64,000 nucleotides of DNA from NCBI GenBank assembly GCA_963662175.1, contig OY759225.1, forward strand, positions 13,323,601 through 13,387,600, in the 5' to 3' direction. Below, one piece after another: positions 44,500-54,623 of this stretch. Within the stretch, counting starts at the first letter, position 1; each line of letters begins with the position of its first letter. The stretch is from Aradus depressus (taxonomy: Eukaryota > Arthropoda > Insecta > Hemiptera > Aradidae). The translations under genes were made by a program, and so were the position numbers. Under the pieces are notes generated by a model that saw only the letters and a list, made by a program, of their open reading frames with translations, searched no databases and was not told the origin of the DNA.

Positions 44500-45535
44500 A
44501 GTATAAGAAAAGTTATGTAAATCGGATACAAATTCGATGCCGAGTTTTCAATGGAATTTCTTATTTTCCAACCTCTAGATTCTAAATATGAAAAAAAAAC
44601 ATTAAGGCGTAGTCAAGGTCCACGCCGTAAATTTTCCGTGAAAACGTCGGGATAAAATCATTTTTCATTTTCTTTTCGATGCTGCCATAGCTCTTGCGTT
44701 TGCTCGGCACTAGACTTTTTAGGTTTTTTAAATTCCTTTTGATGCGAGCTTTCCTCTTATTTGCGTTTTATATAATTCCGCGCATATTTACGATTCATAT
44801 GAGACGACATCTTTAATTTTTTTGCAATTTTCAATTTAATACCGATTTTTACATATATTTCGGCGAATATTTTTATTGTTTCACTTTGAGTCCTAGTAGT
44901 GCTCCTCAAGCTCTTTACAATGCCACCCGAATCAATGTCCTATCTAAACGCGTTATCACGCTACACTAATTTCTAATTTTACACAACGCTAATTCGCAAC
45001 AATCATCCACCGGCGGCCACAATAGCCCTATAACGTCACAGGCAAAACAAACACTGCACAACAAACACGTACATACATGCTCTATCCATTGTGACCTCAA
45101 CCGTTGTTATCGCATTATTAGTCTCGTAGTTATTATCGATTGAAATTTGACGGTATTTTGTAACACAAGAAAGTTTGACCGGCTATCACTGCACTTAACG
45201 AGCGAATAGACGTTTTCACGTCAAAAGTTCTGTCTGTCTGTGAACAAGATAACTCTCGATAGACTGAATATATCGAAATTTCTTATGTTAATTCAAAACC
45301 CCGATGAGGACGACACGTACATTTTCAGCGGAATCGGTAAAAGAGAAGGGGGGATCTGAGGAGGGCTCAATCATAAATCCAGCCGATGTAATGAATGTAT
45401 CGATATAAAATTTTATTTTTAAACTGTCAAATTTCAGCGATGGCGGCTGAAGGGAAGGGGAGTTACGGGAGGGACTCAAATTCATAAAACCGTAATAACT
45501 GCTGATGCATGAACCAAAAAACTCTCAACTCAAAA
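44500..45535 (-). repeat. family P repeat, copy 29, split by family H
   Basis: Reverse orientation. The part 44500-44600 ends in gattctaaatatgaaaaaaa and resumes at 45225 with gttctgtctgtctgtgaaca. The family H insertion lies in the same A-rich tract as in copy 23. Confidence 0.75.
44601..45224 (-). mobile_element. family H (Helentron/HINE-like), copy B, reference copy
   Basis: On the minus strand the 5' end is TTTGACGTGAAAACGTC. Near the 3' end the same 12 bases occur inverted (GACGTTTTCACG), but about 35 bases inside the terminus, followed by the hairpin GGCGTGGACC...ACGCC and TTAAT. Terminal inverted repeats placed asymmetrically, a 3' hairpin, no duplication and insertion beside T/A are the described hallmarks of Helentrons and their HINEs. 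A short basic frame near the 3' end (MNRKYARNYRKRKSEES and on) is similar in style to Helitron protein N termini; here a stop interrupts it. Confidence 0.7.
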
Positions 45536-45574
45536 ACCCCCGTATCGACACAAAATTTAATATGGGGATCCAGA

Positions 45575-45780
45575 ATCTCCGGCTAAAAAAAACAATAGGT
45601 GTCGTAATTAGGGGGTTTTGGATTCACATAAAAAATTCCGTCTCGAGACACACAGACAGAGGGACATATTTTTCTCCATATTTGGAATTTAGAGGTCGGA
45701 AAACATGAAATTCCATTGAAATTGTTTTTTGTCCAATTACATAACTTCCCCTATACTGCGTATAGCTGACGATGTAAAAA
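45575..45780 (+). repeat. family P repeat, copy 30 (right part)
   Basis: From ataggtgtcgtaattagggg to the terminal hairpin ttcccctatactgcgtatag. A further right end lies at 46095-46169 (tacttcgtttagctggagaa). Confidence 0.7.
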
Positions 45781-46210
45781 AATGTCTGCAGGAAGAGAGT
45801 CTTAAAGAAAGTGCAAAAAAAAAAAAAAATTTATTTCATAAGTATTTTTTCAAATTTAATTGTTGAGAAGTATGAGAAATAAACTTCTAATAATATGATG
45901 ATGAAAAATCAGATGATAACAAGTGTTCTGATGATGTAAAGATGGGAGAAACTAACGCTACAGGTTAACTGAGTTAGGTTCAGTAAACAGTTTACCCAAA
46001 GTATGCACCGTTTTCTAAGTCAATATAACCACAGTTTGATACCATAAAACGAAATCTCATTACCCACTTAGTGCACCTAGGTTGAGGTAATTGACCTTAC
46101 ATGAAAATATGAAGTTCCATCGAAGTTCTAACCGATTACGTAATACTTCGTTTAGCTGGAGAAGTTAAAAATAATAAAATATAAAAAAAAAAAAGTATTG
46201 ATGGACTTAC

Positions 46211-46298
46211 CTGTCCAGTTTGTCGATCCCAGCCGGCTGTTGTAGGACCGTCTGGCCAGATTCCATCTCCACCACACATTGTGTCCCAAGCTCCAATT
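46211..46298 (-). CDS. Khc-73: Khc-73/KIF13 kinesin motor, coding exon 2
   Basis: An 88-bp exon between a TGTTTTAG acceptor and a GTAAGT donor. It encodes ELELGTQCVVEMESGQTVLQ and QPAGIDKLD (residues 19-47) and ends two bases into Arg48. The order NRRELEL, CVV-M and QT-L matches the N-terminal strands of KIF13/Khc-73 as I recall them. It is separated from exon 3 by the 42-kb intron. Confidence 0.95.
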
Positions 46299-46530
46299 CT
46301 AAAACAAAACATTATATGAATTCTGTTTCGGTCAATTACATGAATTATATAGATTTACAAAATATATATATGTATATACTTTTGGGTTGTCTAAGGAGAT
46401 TCTCAATTTTTATATTATATATAATATTTTTTTGGCTTATATTTAAAAGAACTTCAAAATATACTAAATGAACATAAACATTGATATGTCTAACTATAAA
46501 AAATATATTGCACTATCATAAGATAAAATA

Positions 46531-47105
46531 ATTTCACTATAACAAAAATTAATTTACTTCAAAATAATTACAGTCAACTTTAAAATGGATAAATGGATAG
46601 TTTGCACTTTAAAATGATTAGTTTTATCTTCAACTTTGCAAGCCTCAAGGTACATTATTGTTTACGATAAACACTACGATGCATCTGTAACTGACTTTAT
46701 TAACTCCAATGATAGAGATTGCACGAAATTTTTTGCTTCTTTCGGACACAACATTTTTTTTTTTTCTTCTGCCAAACAGGTCCGGAACAGTGATTCAGAA
46801 ATGCTGTCAGGAAAACAAAAAAAAAACGCGAATTATTAGAATTTGACAAAAGAAACAAAAATTTTTGTGTACGAAAGAAGCGGAAAATTTCGTGCAATCT
46901 CTATCACAGTAGGAAAAGTGTACCTTCTTACAAAGGGTTGGAAGGAGTTAAAGTCAGTTACAGATGCACATGTGGTGTTTATCGTAAACAAAATGTACCT
47001 TGAGGCTTGCAAAGTTAAAGTTAAAACATAATTTTAAAGTGCAAACTATCCAATTTAAAGTTGACTGTAATTGTTTTGAAGTGAATTAATTCTTGTATAG
47101 TTGAA
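46531..47105. repeat. large fold-back element (about 575 bp)
   Basis: The arms pair over more than 200 bp: ttacagtcaactttaaa, gatagtttgcactttaaaa, gcaagcctcaaggtaca and gagattgcacgaaattttt each recur inverted on the right side. The loop near 46780-46840 is A/T-rich. The frames predicted on both strands reflect the palindrome. The adjoining 47100-47165 (aatattgtctattccactaa) is a piece of family F and recurs inverted at 42215-42280. Confidence 0.88.
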
Positions 47106-47362
47106 TAAAACAAACTTATTTTTGAAATATTGTCTATTCCACTAAAGATATATATATATATACAACTACCGGTTTCGGCTTTATACCTCTTGTATAGTTA
47201 TCGTGACAAAGTTGAAATAATCTTTTTTAAAGGCCAGTTATATATTCCCCCATTTTTTTTTTTTTCAGTTTTATAATTTTCCCATTTGTTTTTTTGGTTT
47301 TTACAATATAGCTATTATCGATGTATTGGGAAGTAGTCCCATCATCAGTATCCATAATTTGT

Positions 47363-47461
47363 TATGTCGGGCTCATGTCCACCAGTGACGTAAGAGCACT
47401 CTCGTAGTAGACGATACGACCTTGTAGTTAAAGCCCAGACAAGAGTCACAATAACTAACTG
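47363..47461 (+). repeat. family S SINE, distal fragment
   Basis: gtcgggctcatgtccaccag to agtcacaataactaact. Confidence 0.8.
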
Positions 47462-48164
47462 AATAATTTAGCACATAACAATAAAATAAATAGTAAATAA
47501 CTAAAAAAATTAATAATAATAATAAAATATTAGACAAAAGCAACTAAAATAGAACTTATAGGGTAGGATATAGGACCTTTTGCTAAAAAATAATAATGAA
47601 AGCCAAATATGAAAGCTTTTATATACGAAACATCACTTTTATATTATGGTTATTTATTTTTTTGAACAAAAAATCGAGTGACAATAAATTTTCATATTAT
47701 TTGTTATTCTAATGGTTACTCACGGCTAAAAGAAATTGATTATAAATTTGATGCGTTTAAATAAACTACAGAATTTAGTAGCAAGCTCTGTAAATTTTTC
47801 ATTTTTTTCATGGACGTTTGATTGATATAACCACTTATCAAAACATGGATTCAGAGGCAAAATGTTCAATTTTATTTATTATTTCTATTTTGGGAAAGAG
47901 TGAGCCGCTATAGGATCCGGAATCTCTTGACTTCAAACTCAATTGATGAAGCAAAGTAAAAATCATCCGCTGGAATTATGCGCGCAATTGCGTTGCACTA
48001 AAGAAAATGCTCCATTGAACCTTGAACATTTGTGTTTTATTCTAAAATTGGCAACGACAGAACTATTATTTTTTGTACCCGATTATGCCCTTAACGAAAA
48101 AGTTTCAAAAATGTCACTTGGATCATTTTGATTCTCTAACTCCGTCAAATGTATTTTTTTTGCG

Positions 48165-48316
48165 GTGACAGGTACTCGTTAAAGACCTCTATCCCAATAA
48201 TAACCCAAGGTAGACAATGTTTAGGACTTCCTTAATAGAATCTAATTAGAATCATGTCTACCAGCGAAGAAAGAACACTCTGGTAGTAGGCGATGTGACC
48301 TCATAGTTAAAGTCCG
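48165..48316 (+). repeat. family S SINE, diverged distal fragment
   Basis: ggtactcgttaaagacctct, ctggtagtaggcgatgtgac, catagttaaagtccgacc. Confidence 0.7.
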
Positions 48317-48750
48317 ACCATATATTTTTTATTTTATAATAGTTCTCTCATTTGTATTATAAATATTTTTTATTATTCAATGACAATGATATTTACAAGG
48401 GAAGTCCGAAAATGAAACTAGGTTTGAAATATGCCAATATATTTTTACAACTATCAAATGTGGAAAAAATAAACAGTTTTTTTTTATTTTCGTTGCTTTG
48501 GGAGAAATGCATATTGTGGTAAATCATCGAATCTGTATTCACTTTAGTTCTTGCTAAGTTACGAATATGGGCATTTTTTCCATATCGTCCTGTGCTAAAT
48601 AAAGCATGCAATAAATGTTTCGTGAGTGTACAATTAATATTCTAGATTATTCAATTGAGACTAAAGTAATGAATGAGGTACATTTGTATTTTAGCTATAT
48701 TCGTATTCAAGTCACGTGTCTCATCGAAAGTTAACTACACAGTCTATGAG

Positions 48751-49020
48751 AGGGCGCTGGTAGCTCAGTGGTATGAGTGCTTGATTAACGAGCTCAAGAA
48801 AAATACTTGAGCACGCCGTCCTTCGGATGGGACGTTAAGCGATGGTCCCGAACCTGTTCGATGTCAGATACTCGTTAAAGACCCCTACCGTAGGTAAATA
48901 AAAATTAAGGACTCCCATAACAGAGTCAGCTTCATGTCCACCAGAGCGACGAAAAAGCGCTTTGGTAGTTAGAGATATGACCTCCTAGTTAAAGCCTGGG
49001 CATGAGTCATATTAACTAAC
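48751..49020 (+). repeat. family S SINE, B box deleted
   Basis: The head agggcgctggtagctcagtg with an intact A box. The B-box region is lost between gctcaag and cttgagcacgccgtc, and the rest of the body and tail are present. Confidence 0.85.
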
Positions 49021-50127
49021 TTTGAACAGACTGAATGTGTCATACTCGCAAATTTACTTCACAGATCCTATCAAAACTAAAATATTAGTTTCGAATTTGC
49101 TTTCTCAATAATTATTTGATAAAACTCATAAACATCCTTCATCCAAAAGGATATAAAGGCATAAATGAATACCAGGGTGCAAAAATTGTTGATGAATGCG
49201 CTGATTTTTACATTCGATAGCCAGTACTTATAACAACAAATAAGAACCAACCAAAAAACCTTCCACAAGGCACTAAGTGAAGAAGGCAAATCCTATTTTA
49301 TCGCAAGTTTATTGAAATAATTATTTGTCTATAATATATGTATATTATATTCACTGAAAAAGGCAGAGTATTCTTCATATTACCATTAAATCAGATGATA
49401 CTGCGATATTAGCAAATGTCTCCAATAAAATTCCTAAAATAGGACGATAATAACCGAAGCAGTTGTTCGCCCAAAATAATCAACCAACCAACCAACCAAT
49501 AAAATTCTGATTTTTAAATTCCAAGACGATGAATGAATAATAATGTAATAAAATTCAGGGCCATGATGTCATTTCGATAGCCGTGTCATTATCACCTTAT
49601 TGACAATCACAAACTTTGAACATCAATCTTTATAAAAACTATGAATATCTCAAAGAATATAAACCTAACATATAAATATATTTGTTTAAATTAAATAAAA
49701 AATCCTTCCTCCTTAAAATATAAACACAATAATACGGATCTAGTGTTGCCTAAATAGTGGTGAAATAATTAAAATTGTAATGTCTAGAATATATTCAGAA
49801 TGGAAATCTTCAGAAATTGTTGAGGCAAAGGCAGAGGATGAGCCACCGAATTTTATTAGCAGTAATTAGAGTACAATTATGATACACAATATTGTGGATT
49901 TCAAGAGAGTCAACCAATAAAACAGGAATGACTGCCACATAGACATAATGTCATAATAGGAAAACATAGAGATGTCATAAACAAAAAAAATAAAAATATC
50001 AAAAATAAACATTTGGACATATAAAAAACAAAATTTCCTGTAAAGCCTCATTTATTCATTCGTTTAATAGTATTGACAAAATAAGCATTGCCTTATAATA
50101 ATTTTAATAAAATAAAATTGTACATAC

Positions 50128-50182
50128 CTCGACGATTAAATGGTCGCACACGAACTGCTACTTTAATTTTGTCACTCGCCAT
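50128..50182 (-). CDS. Khc-73: Khc-73/KIF13 kinesin, coding exon 1 (start of gene)
   Basis: The gene encodes a plus-end-directed microtubule motor of the kinesin-3 family. Fly Khc-73 and mammalian KIF13 carry endosomal and polarity cargo and have, after the motor, FHA, MAGUK-binding and CAP-Gly parts that would lie outside this window. This exon reads MASDKIKVAVRVRPFNRR; MASDKIKVAVRVRPFNRR is, from memory, the start of fly Khc-73, while KIF1/unc-104 begins differently. The start codon follows an A-rich stretch (AAAATGG), and the exon ends G before GTATGT. Exons 1-4 sum to 462 coding bases (154 residues) with all phases consistent. The gene is partial only because the window ends. Confidence 0.95.
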
Positions 50183-51085
50183 TTTTTTTTTTAATGAACG
50201 GAATGATACTCACGAAGACAATATTAGACAATAAACATAAAATTAAATATTTAATAGCACAATTCACATTTTTACCCTATTTTGGATACGAAAATCCATG
50301 AAAAAGGTTACACGAACCTCAGAACGAACGACATCCACCGCCATCTTAGAGCCCTCGTCCCCTTATCGATCACTTATGACTCTGGAAAACTTTAGAATTT
50401 ATTTCACAGCCAACTCAATTAAAAATTTCAATAAAATGATGTGTTTATGTACAGTATCACAATCAAACAGCCTTAAAATATTCCCGAATAATTCATTTCT
50501 CATATAAAACAAGAAGAATAGGGTTGCCCAAATATAGGAATTCAAAAAAGAGAACATCAAAATTGATTAGTGCTGAAATATACAGAGAAACAATTTATTG
50601 GAATAAAGTAATGAGGAGTTTTATTCGTTTATTTATTGTGAAGAGCCGCTAATGAAGAGTTTATCAACACACTGTACTACGTAAACTATGTTACTAATTT
50701 TAAATCTGGAAATACTAAAGTAATTTCTGTTCGGTTTGGATTGTTATAAGCTAATCAACGAAAATTCTAAAAAAAGAATAAGGAACTACTGAAGCTTTGG
50801 TTTTTACAGCTTACAATAGATACAAATAAATAACATAAACTATTAGAAATTTGAAAATTCATAGATTTTTTTATTTATGAGAGTTTAGACAAATTCTTAT
50901 TCTAAAAATTAGATATCATTCGTTTAAAATCACATCATAAACCAAATTTTTCACTAACAACACCAAACATTTTTAACAACAAAACAAATTATTTAAGTTA
51001 TCAGAATAAGATTGTATACAATTTATCGATAGTAGACCGGGATCGACAGGTTACAAAGAAGAAGTTGTGGAGGTTATTTGTCAAA
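50183..51085. promoter_or_regulatory. divergent Khc-73/PI31 promoter region
   Basis: The two start codons face away from each other across 903 bp, so both promoters and 5' UTRs lie here. It contains no family S or P copy, in contrast to both flanks. A perfect TATCGATA lies at 51024-51031, 55 bp before the PI31 ATG, and TATCGAT at 50364-50370. In Drosophila this is the DRE motif bound by DREF (and CGATA by BEAF-32), common in housekeeping and divergent promoters. Use in this insect is inference. No TATA box is evident in a convincing position. Confidence 0.6.
51024..51031. promoter_or_regulatory. DRE-like palindrome TATCGATA
   Basis: Perfect 8-bp match to the fly DRE core, upstream of PI31. 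Caution: atcgata also occurs in family P copies and in the hAT ends, so the base sequence alone is not rare in this window. Confidence 0.4.
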
Positions 51086-51223
51086 ATGTCTGAACTTTTT
51101 GGTTGGGATCTTGTTTTTAAAGTTTCTCAAAATGAGATTCATAAAAAACAAGACGTTTTAACACTTTTCATACATTATGTTTTGATCAAAAGTGGTTACA
51201 AATGCGTAGGCCTCGGCGAAGAC
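51086..51223 (+). CDS. PI31: proteasome inhibitor PI31, coding exon 1
   Basis: PI31 (PSMF1) binds the 20S proteasome and acts as a proteasome regulator. In flies it binds the F-box protein Nutcracker and is reported to link proteasomes to dynein light chain. The five exons join in phase to a 278-residue protein (human 271, fly about 270). This exon gives residues 1-46: MSELFGWDLVFKV, KKQDVLTLFIHYVLIKSGYK and CVGLGED, the first half of the N-terminal FP domain. I chose ATG 51086 (context tcaaaATG, good for insects); a longer frame upstream has no ATG. The donor is GTAAGT, phase 0. Confidence 0.95.
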
Positions 51224-51634
51224 GTAAGTAGTCTTACTTCAAGAAATTGATTGTTTTTCCATTTATTTTCCAAAATAATAGGTAATATGAAATATAAGTT
51301 GAATTTATAACAGATCAAGAGGACTTTTGATAACTAATTCTCAATGTTGAGTGTTAGTGTAGTGTGACACACATTATGAAATAATACACAATTGTTACTC
51401 GTTTTATTATAGAAATAATAATAATGCATTACGCTATCTTAAATTAATTTATAATTTCGGAAAGTATTTTCTTTTGAAACTGTTCAAACCAAATTATATG
51501 AAATTATATTTGCATAATTAGAATGTTATTTATAAGCAATGACATTTCATATATCCTTTTGGAGGTTTTTCAAAGAAACTGTTATCCTTTATTATTTTAC
51601 TTTATTGTGAATTTTTATGGCACAAAAGTGCTTC

Positions 51635-51862
51635 AGATGGCGGGTTCGGAATCCTTAAGTTTATTATCTGGAAGGTAAAAACTGTTAAGAACGACATCCT
51701 TCTGATAGGTCTTAAGCAATGGTCCCGATCCTGTGCGATGTCAGATGCTAGTTGAACATCCTTATCCTAGATAACTAAACCTGGATGGGCAAACTTTAGG
51801 ACGCCCAAAGTAGAGTCAGGCTCATCTCCAGCAGAGAGGAAAGAGGGCGATGTGCCTATTTA
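51635..51862 (+). repeat. family S SINE, diverged, head lost
   Basis: It starts near the B box (gcgggttcggaatcctta), then atccttctgataggtcttaa and agtcaggctcatctccagca. Confidence 0.7.
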
Positions 51863-51903
51863 GTCACAACTTTAGTATATGTCAAAAAAAACACGCAAAA
51901 TTG

Positions 51904-52418
51904 AATCCGCGGTACTTACGTATTAACGCCAACACAGCAAATCAATCAACATGTATTAGTAAATTAAAAATTATTAAAGCTATTTATTTATTTTTGGACT
52001 TTATATTTATTATTAGCAGGTATACTTATTGGTTTTGTAATATGCGGGCGTACCGCCCGCTTGATTGATAATCTGACCCTCCCGTCGTTCAAATCATAAT
52101 AGTTAGTTCTGGTTTTAAGACTATATATTTGCGCGGCGGCGTATTAATCGCATCGGCGTATTAACGTATTAATCGCATTGCAAATGCGCAAATATATAAA
52201 GTCTTAAAACCAGAACTAACTATTATGATTTGAACGACGGGAGGGTCAGATTATCAATCAAGCGGGCGGTACGTCCGCATATTACAAAACCAATAATTAT
52301 ACATGCTAATAATAAATATAAAGTCCAAAAATAAATAAATAGCTTTAATAATTTTTAATTTATAAATACATGTTGATTGATTTGCTGCGGTGGCGTTAAT
52401 ACGTAAGTACCGAATCCG
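51904..52418. repeat. large palindrome in PI31 intron 1
   Basis: Arms of about 250 bp mirror each other from ccgcggtacttacgtattaa through agctatttatttatttttgg, gcgggcggtac and gaccctcccgtcgttcaaat to ttagttctggttttaag. The short centre (52120-52200) is rich in cgtattaatcgcat. It shares the gaccctcccgtcg block with the fold-back at 16640. PI31 pre-mRNA would contain it as a long hairpin. Confidence 0.9.
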
Positions 52419-52999
52419 CTTACTGTTATGTTTGTTATTTTTGTGACTGAAAGAATGGATAAATCTATTATAAATATACTGAAGAAAATATTCTCAATGG
52501 CATTTATTACTAAATGTAATAAATAGTAATATGGAAAGTGGACTGTCCGCATAACTTATCCGATACATGACAGGAAAAGATCCAATTAAATTTCAAATTA
52601 GGAAGTTTATGATATGCGCAGGCTCTGGTTGGCTTCCCACCATCGATTTCAAACAATCGCACATTTTATTCTGTGCCTACCAATATTAACATTAGACTGT
52701 AAACTAAAAAAAAAAAATTGATCATCGATGAATTTTGTAGGCATTATGTTAATTTTGCGGAATAATTTGGGATGAGTAAAACTTATTAACAGAATAATTA
52801 ACTGCCTCTTGTTCATTGAGTCACAAATATTTTTTGAAAAACTTGATATATAAAGGAAAACCTTTCAATTTGGTTAAATAATGATATTCTTTCTCTATTT
52901 CTCTGTTCGAAACTGCACCAAATGTAGTGTATTTCTAAATGTGGTGATAATTAAAAACTATGAAAAAAATTTTAACTTATATTTTATAAATTGTTACAG

Positions 53000-53149
53000 A
53001 AAGCGCTTACTGGCAATGAGGAGTGTAGCGAATCACTTCCACCTGATTGGAGTAAATCTACCACATATTCCATACGGTATTGCCGCAATAATCAAGCATT
53101 TATTCTCAAAGGCATTCCACTTGAAGATAATATTGTATATAATCTTATT
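53000..53149 (+). CDS. PI31: PI31, coding exon 2
   Basis: Residues 47-96, acceptor TTGTTACAG, donor GTGAGT, phase 0 at both ends. The peptide SESLPPDWSKSTTYSIRY corresponds to the family's S-ELLP-GWN--...Y-LRY segment of the FP domain. It is followed by a hydrophobic strand (AFILKGIPLEDNIVYNLI). Confidence 0.93.
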
Positions 53150-53168
53150 GTGAGTATTGTTTACTTGG

Positions 53169-53169
<1 letters not shown>

Positions 53170-53231
<62 letters not shown>
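53170..53231. repeat. (TA)n microsatellite
   Basis: About 31 uninterrupted TA units, 20 bp inside the donor of PI31 intron 2. Likely length-polymorphic. Confidence 0.97.
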
Positions 53232-53233
<2 letters not shown>

Positions 53234-53595
53234 CTCTATTTTTAAATAGTTATCATGCATTGCGTTATTAGACCACTTACCTTGTTTCTGCAACATTTCA
53301 ATTTTCTCGGAGATGTGAAACACAAAGTAGCTTGCCATTGTATAAGGCCTAAAGCATACCGCGGCTCTACAGAGGGTAGCATAATTATACGATTGTGTTT
53401 TGTATTTTATTTAAAAAAAATTACCTACTATAATATTGAATGAATGAATAACTGTATTGCTCGTAAAGAATTATCTTACAGCAAGGAGTTCGATACATAA
53501 ACATAAATAAAACAATTTCTGAATAATAAGGAATGAAATAAAATAAAATATAGTTATATACTAATAAAAAGGTTAAATTAAAATAACAGGTAACT

Positions 53596-53820
53596 TTAGT
53601 CTTTTAGAATTTTTCTCGACTTCAAGCTTGTTAGGACAAACAAATAAATATAATGAAGCTTCTCTTCATCTGAGACTAATAGTAAGTTGTGGAAATGTGC
53701 CAGTTGCTGAGAGACGTCTATCGGAACATCTCCCAAATAACTAGCCAGGTATTTGTCTTTAATCATGGCATAGATGGGTACTGGAAAAGGAACAGTTCGG
53801 TAAACTGGTTGAACTTTTCT
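53596..53820 (-). pseudogene. unassigned antisense reading frame in PI31 intron 2
   Basis: On the minus strand a 75-codon frame follows a possible splice acceptor (TTCAACAG) and ends at TAA 53596-53598. It reads, in part, VYRTVPFPVPIYAMIK, YLASYLGDVPIDVSQQL and HFHNLLLVSDEEKLHY, a well mixed composition unlike the AT-driven frames around it. I do not recognise the family. It could be the last exon of a nested gene or the end of a transposon protein. Downstream on that strand, at about 53440, lies a CATT-type repeat that could be a LINE tail, which favours the second reading. Confidence 0.4.
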
Positions 53821-53866
53821 GTTGAATTACAGGTGATTTAGTAATATATATTTTCAATTTCCTTAG

Positions 53867-54144
53867 AATTCATCCAATGTAGTGGTGACCAACATTGCCT
53901 TCAAAGTTGAGTCGACAGTGGCCGCATTGTCAGGACCTCTTTCCACCCTGATCCCGGGCCATGATGAGGTACTCAAGCGGATCCAGACAGAGCTGGTGTC
54001 TCCGATGGGACAGGACAACACCCGGGAGGCTACAACTCAGGCATCTGGAAGCAGACAACAGCAGCAACAGTCTCAGCCGCGAGTCCAACAACTTCCAGAT
54101 CCTCTCTTCGCACCTAGGCCTCATGCTGGTGTCGATCCCAACTG
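53867..54144 (+). CDS. PI31: PI31, coding exon 3
   Basis: Residues 97-188 plus two bases of Trp189, acceptor TTCCTTAG, donor GTAAAA. It completes the FP domain (NIAFKVESTV, LIPGHDEVLKRIQTELVSPM) and enters the disordered linker, which has a Gln/Ser-rich stretch (SGSRQQQQQSQPRVQQ) before PDPLFAPRPHAGVDPN. The LVSPM-REATTQ segment corresponds to LLDPV-REVTTQ in the fly protein as I recall it. Confidence 0.94.
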
Positions 54145-54623
54145 GTAAAATTGTATAAAATACTTCATAATTATAATGAAATGAAAAATAATCTTTATTC
54201 TGGCACATATTCCCTAAGAATAATAACATGAAAAATAAACAAAAGAATACAAGTATCAGCCAATTGAGACAGAATATAAAGAAAATCGGTCAAGTGCAAA
54301 CTATACTTCCACAATTAGTGTTCCGTCATCAGCCCTCCACTTGTTTATGTAAGGACAAATATATTAGAAATATTTTTTGTTGAAAAACGTTTTCTCTAAA
54401 ACCAATGGTTCAGCAGTTATAAGGAAATAAACAATTAAATTGTTTATAACATTTGCTTGCATTAGAATTTTTCAATCCCGATAATTTTGGCTCAATCTAT
54501 GCCTAATTCATAATGTTCACGATTTTTTCAGATTTTTCTGAGCCATCCTTTTGGTGATAAGGGTAGGGGACAGCAATTTTTATGCGTTTTCCTCGAAAAA
54601 TGTTTGAAAAAATGCATAAAAAA

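Larger units (their letters stand above)
3947..46210 (-). other. Khc-73: Khc-73 intron 2 (42.3 kb, repeat-filled)
   Basis: The reading frame continues exactly from the donor at 46205-46210 (GTAAGT) to the acceptor at 3947-3948, joining residue 47 to 48 with the phase conserved, so the 42,264 bp between are one intron. No host exon was recognised inside. Nearly all of it is transposon-derived sequence, listed below. Stretches where I see nothing identifiable include 11400-12200, 26200-27060, 28090-28870, 32440-33200 and 39060-39820. Confidence 0.85.
46299..50127 (-). other. Khc-73: Khc-73 intron 1 (3.8 kb)
   Basis: It follows a GTATGT donor in phase 1. It contains a large palindrome (46531-47105), several SINE pieces and AT-rich sequence. 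In 49022-50127 I see nothing beyond a short (ccaa)n run near 49485. The open frames there are AT-driven. Confidence 0.85.
51224..52999 (+). other. PI31: PI31 intron 1
   Basis: This 1,776-bp intron carries a family S SINE and a 515-bp palindrome. The rest (51240-51630, 52430-52990) is AT-rich with no recognisable element. Confidence 0.85.
53150..53866 (+). other. PI31: PI31 intron 2
   Basis: This 717-bp intron begins with a long TA microsatellite and contains an unassigned antisense reading frame (53596-53820). Confidence 0.85.

Noticed and set aside
48393..48611. 72-codon minus-strand frame (ALFSTGRYGKNAHIRNLART...)
   Set aside because: I considered a mariner-type transposon piece but found no catalytic block or terminal repeat to support it.
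52991..53338. Frames continuing past PI31 exon 2 into a poly-(Tyr/Ile) stretch
   Set aside because: The exon ends at the GTGAGT donor at 53150; the rest translates the TA microsatellite.
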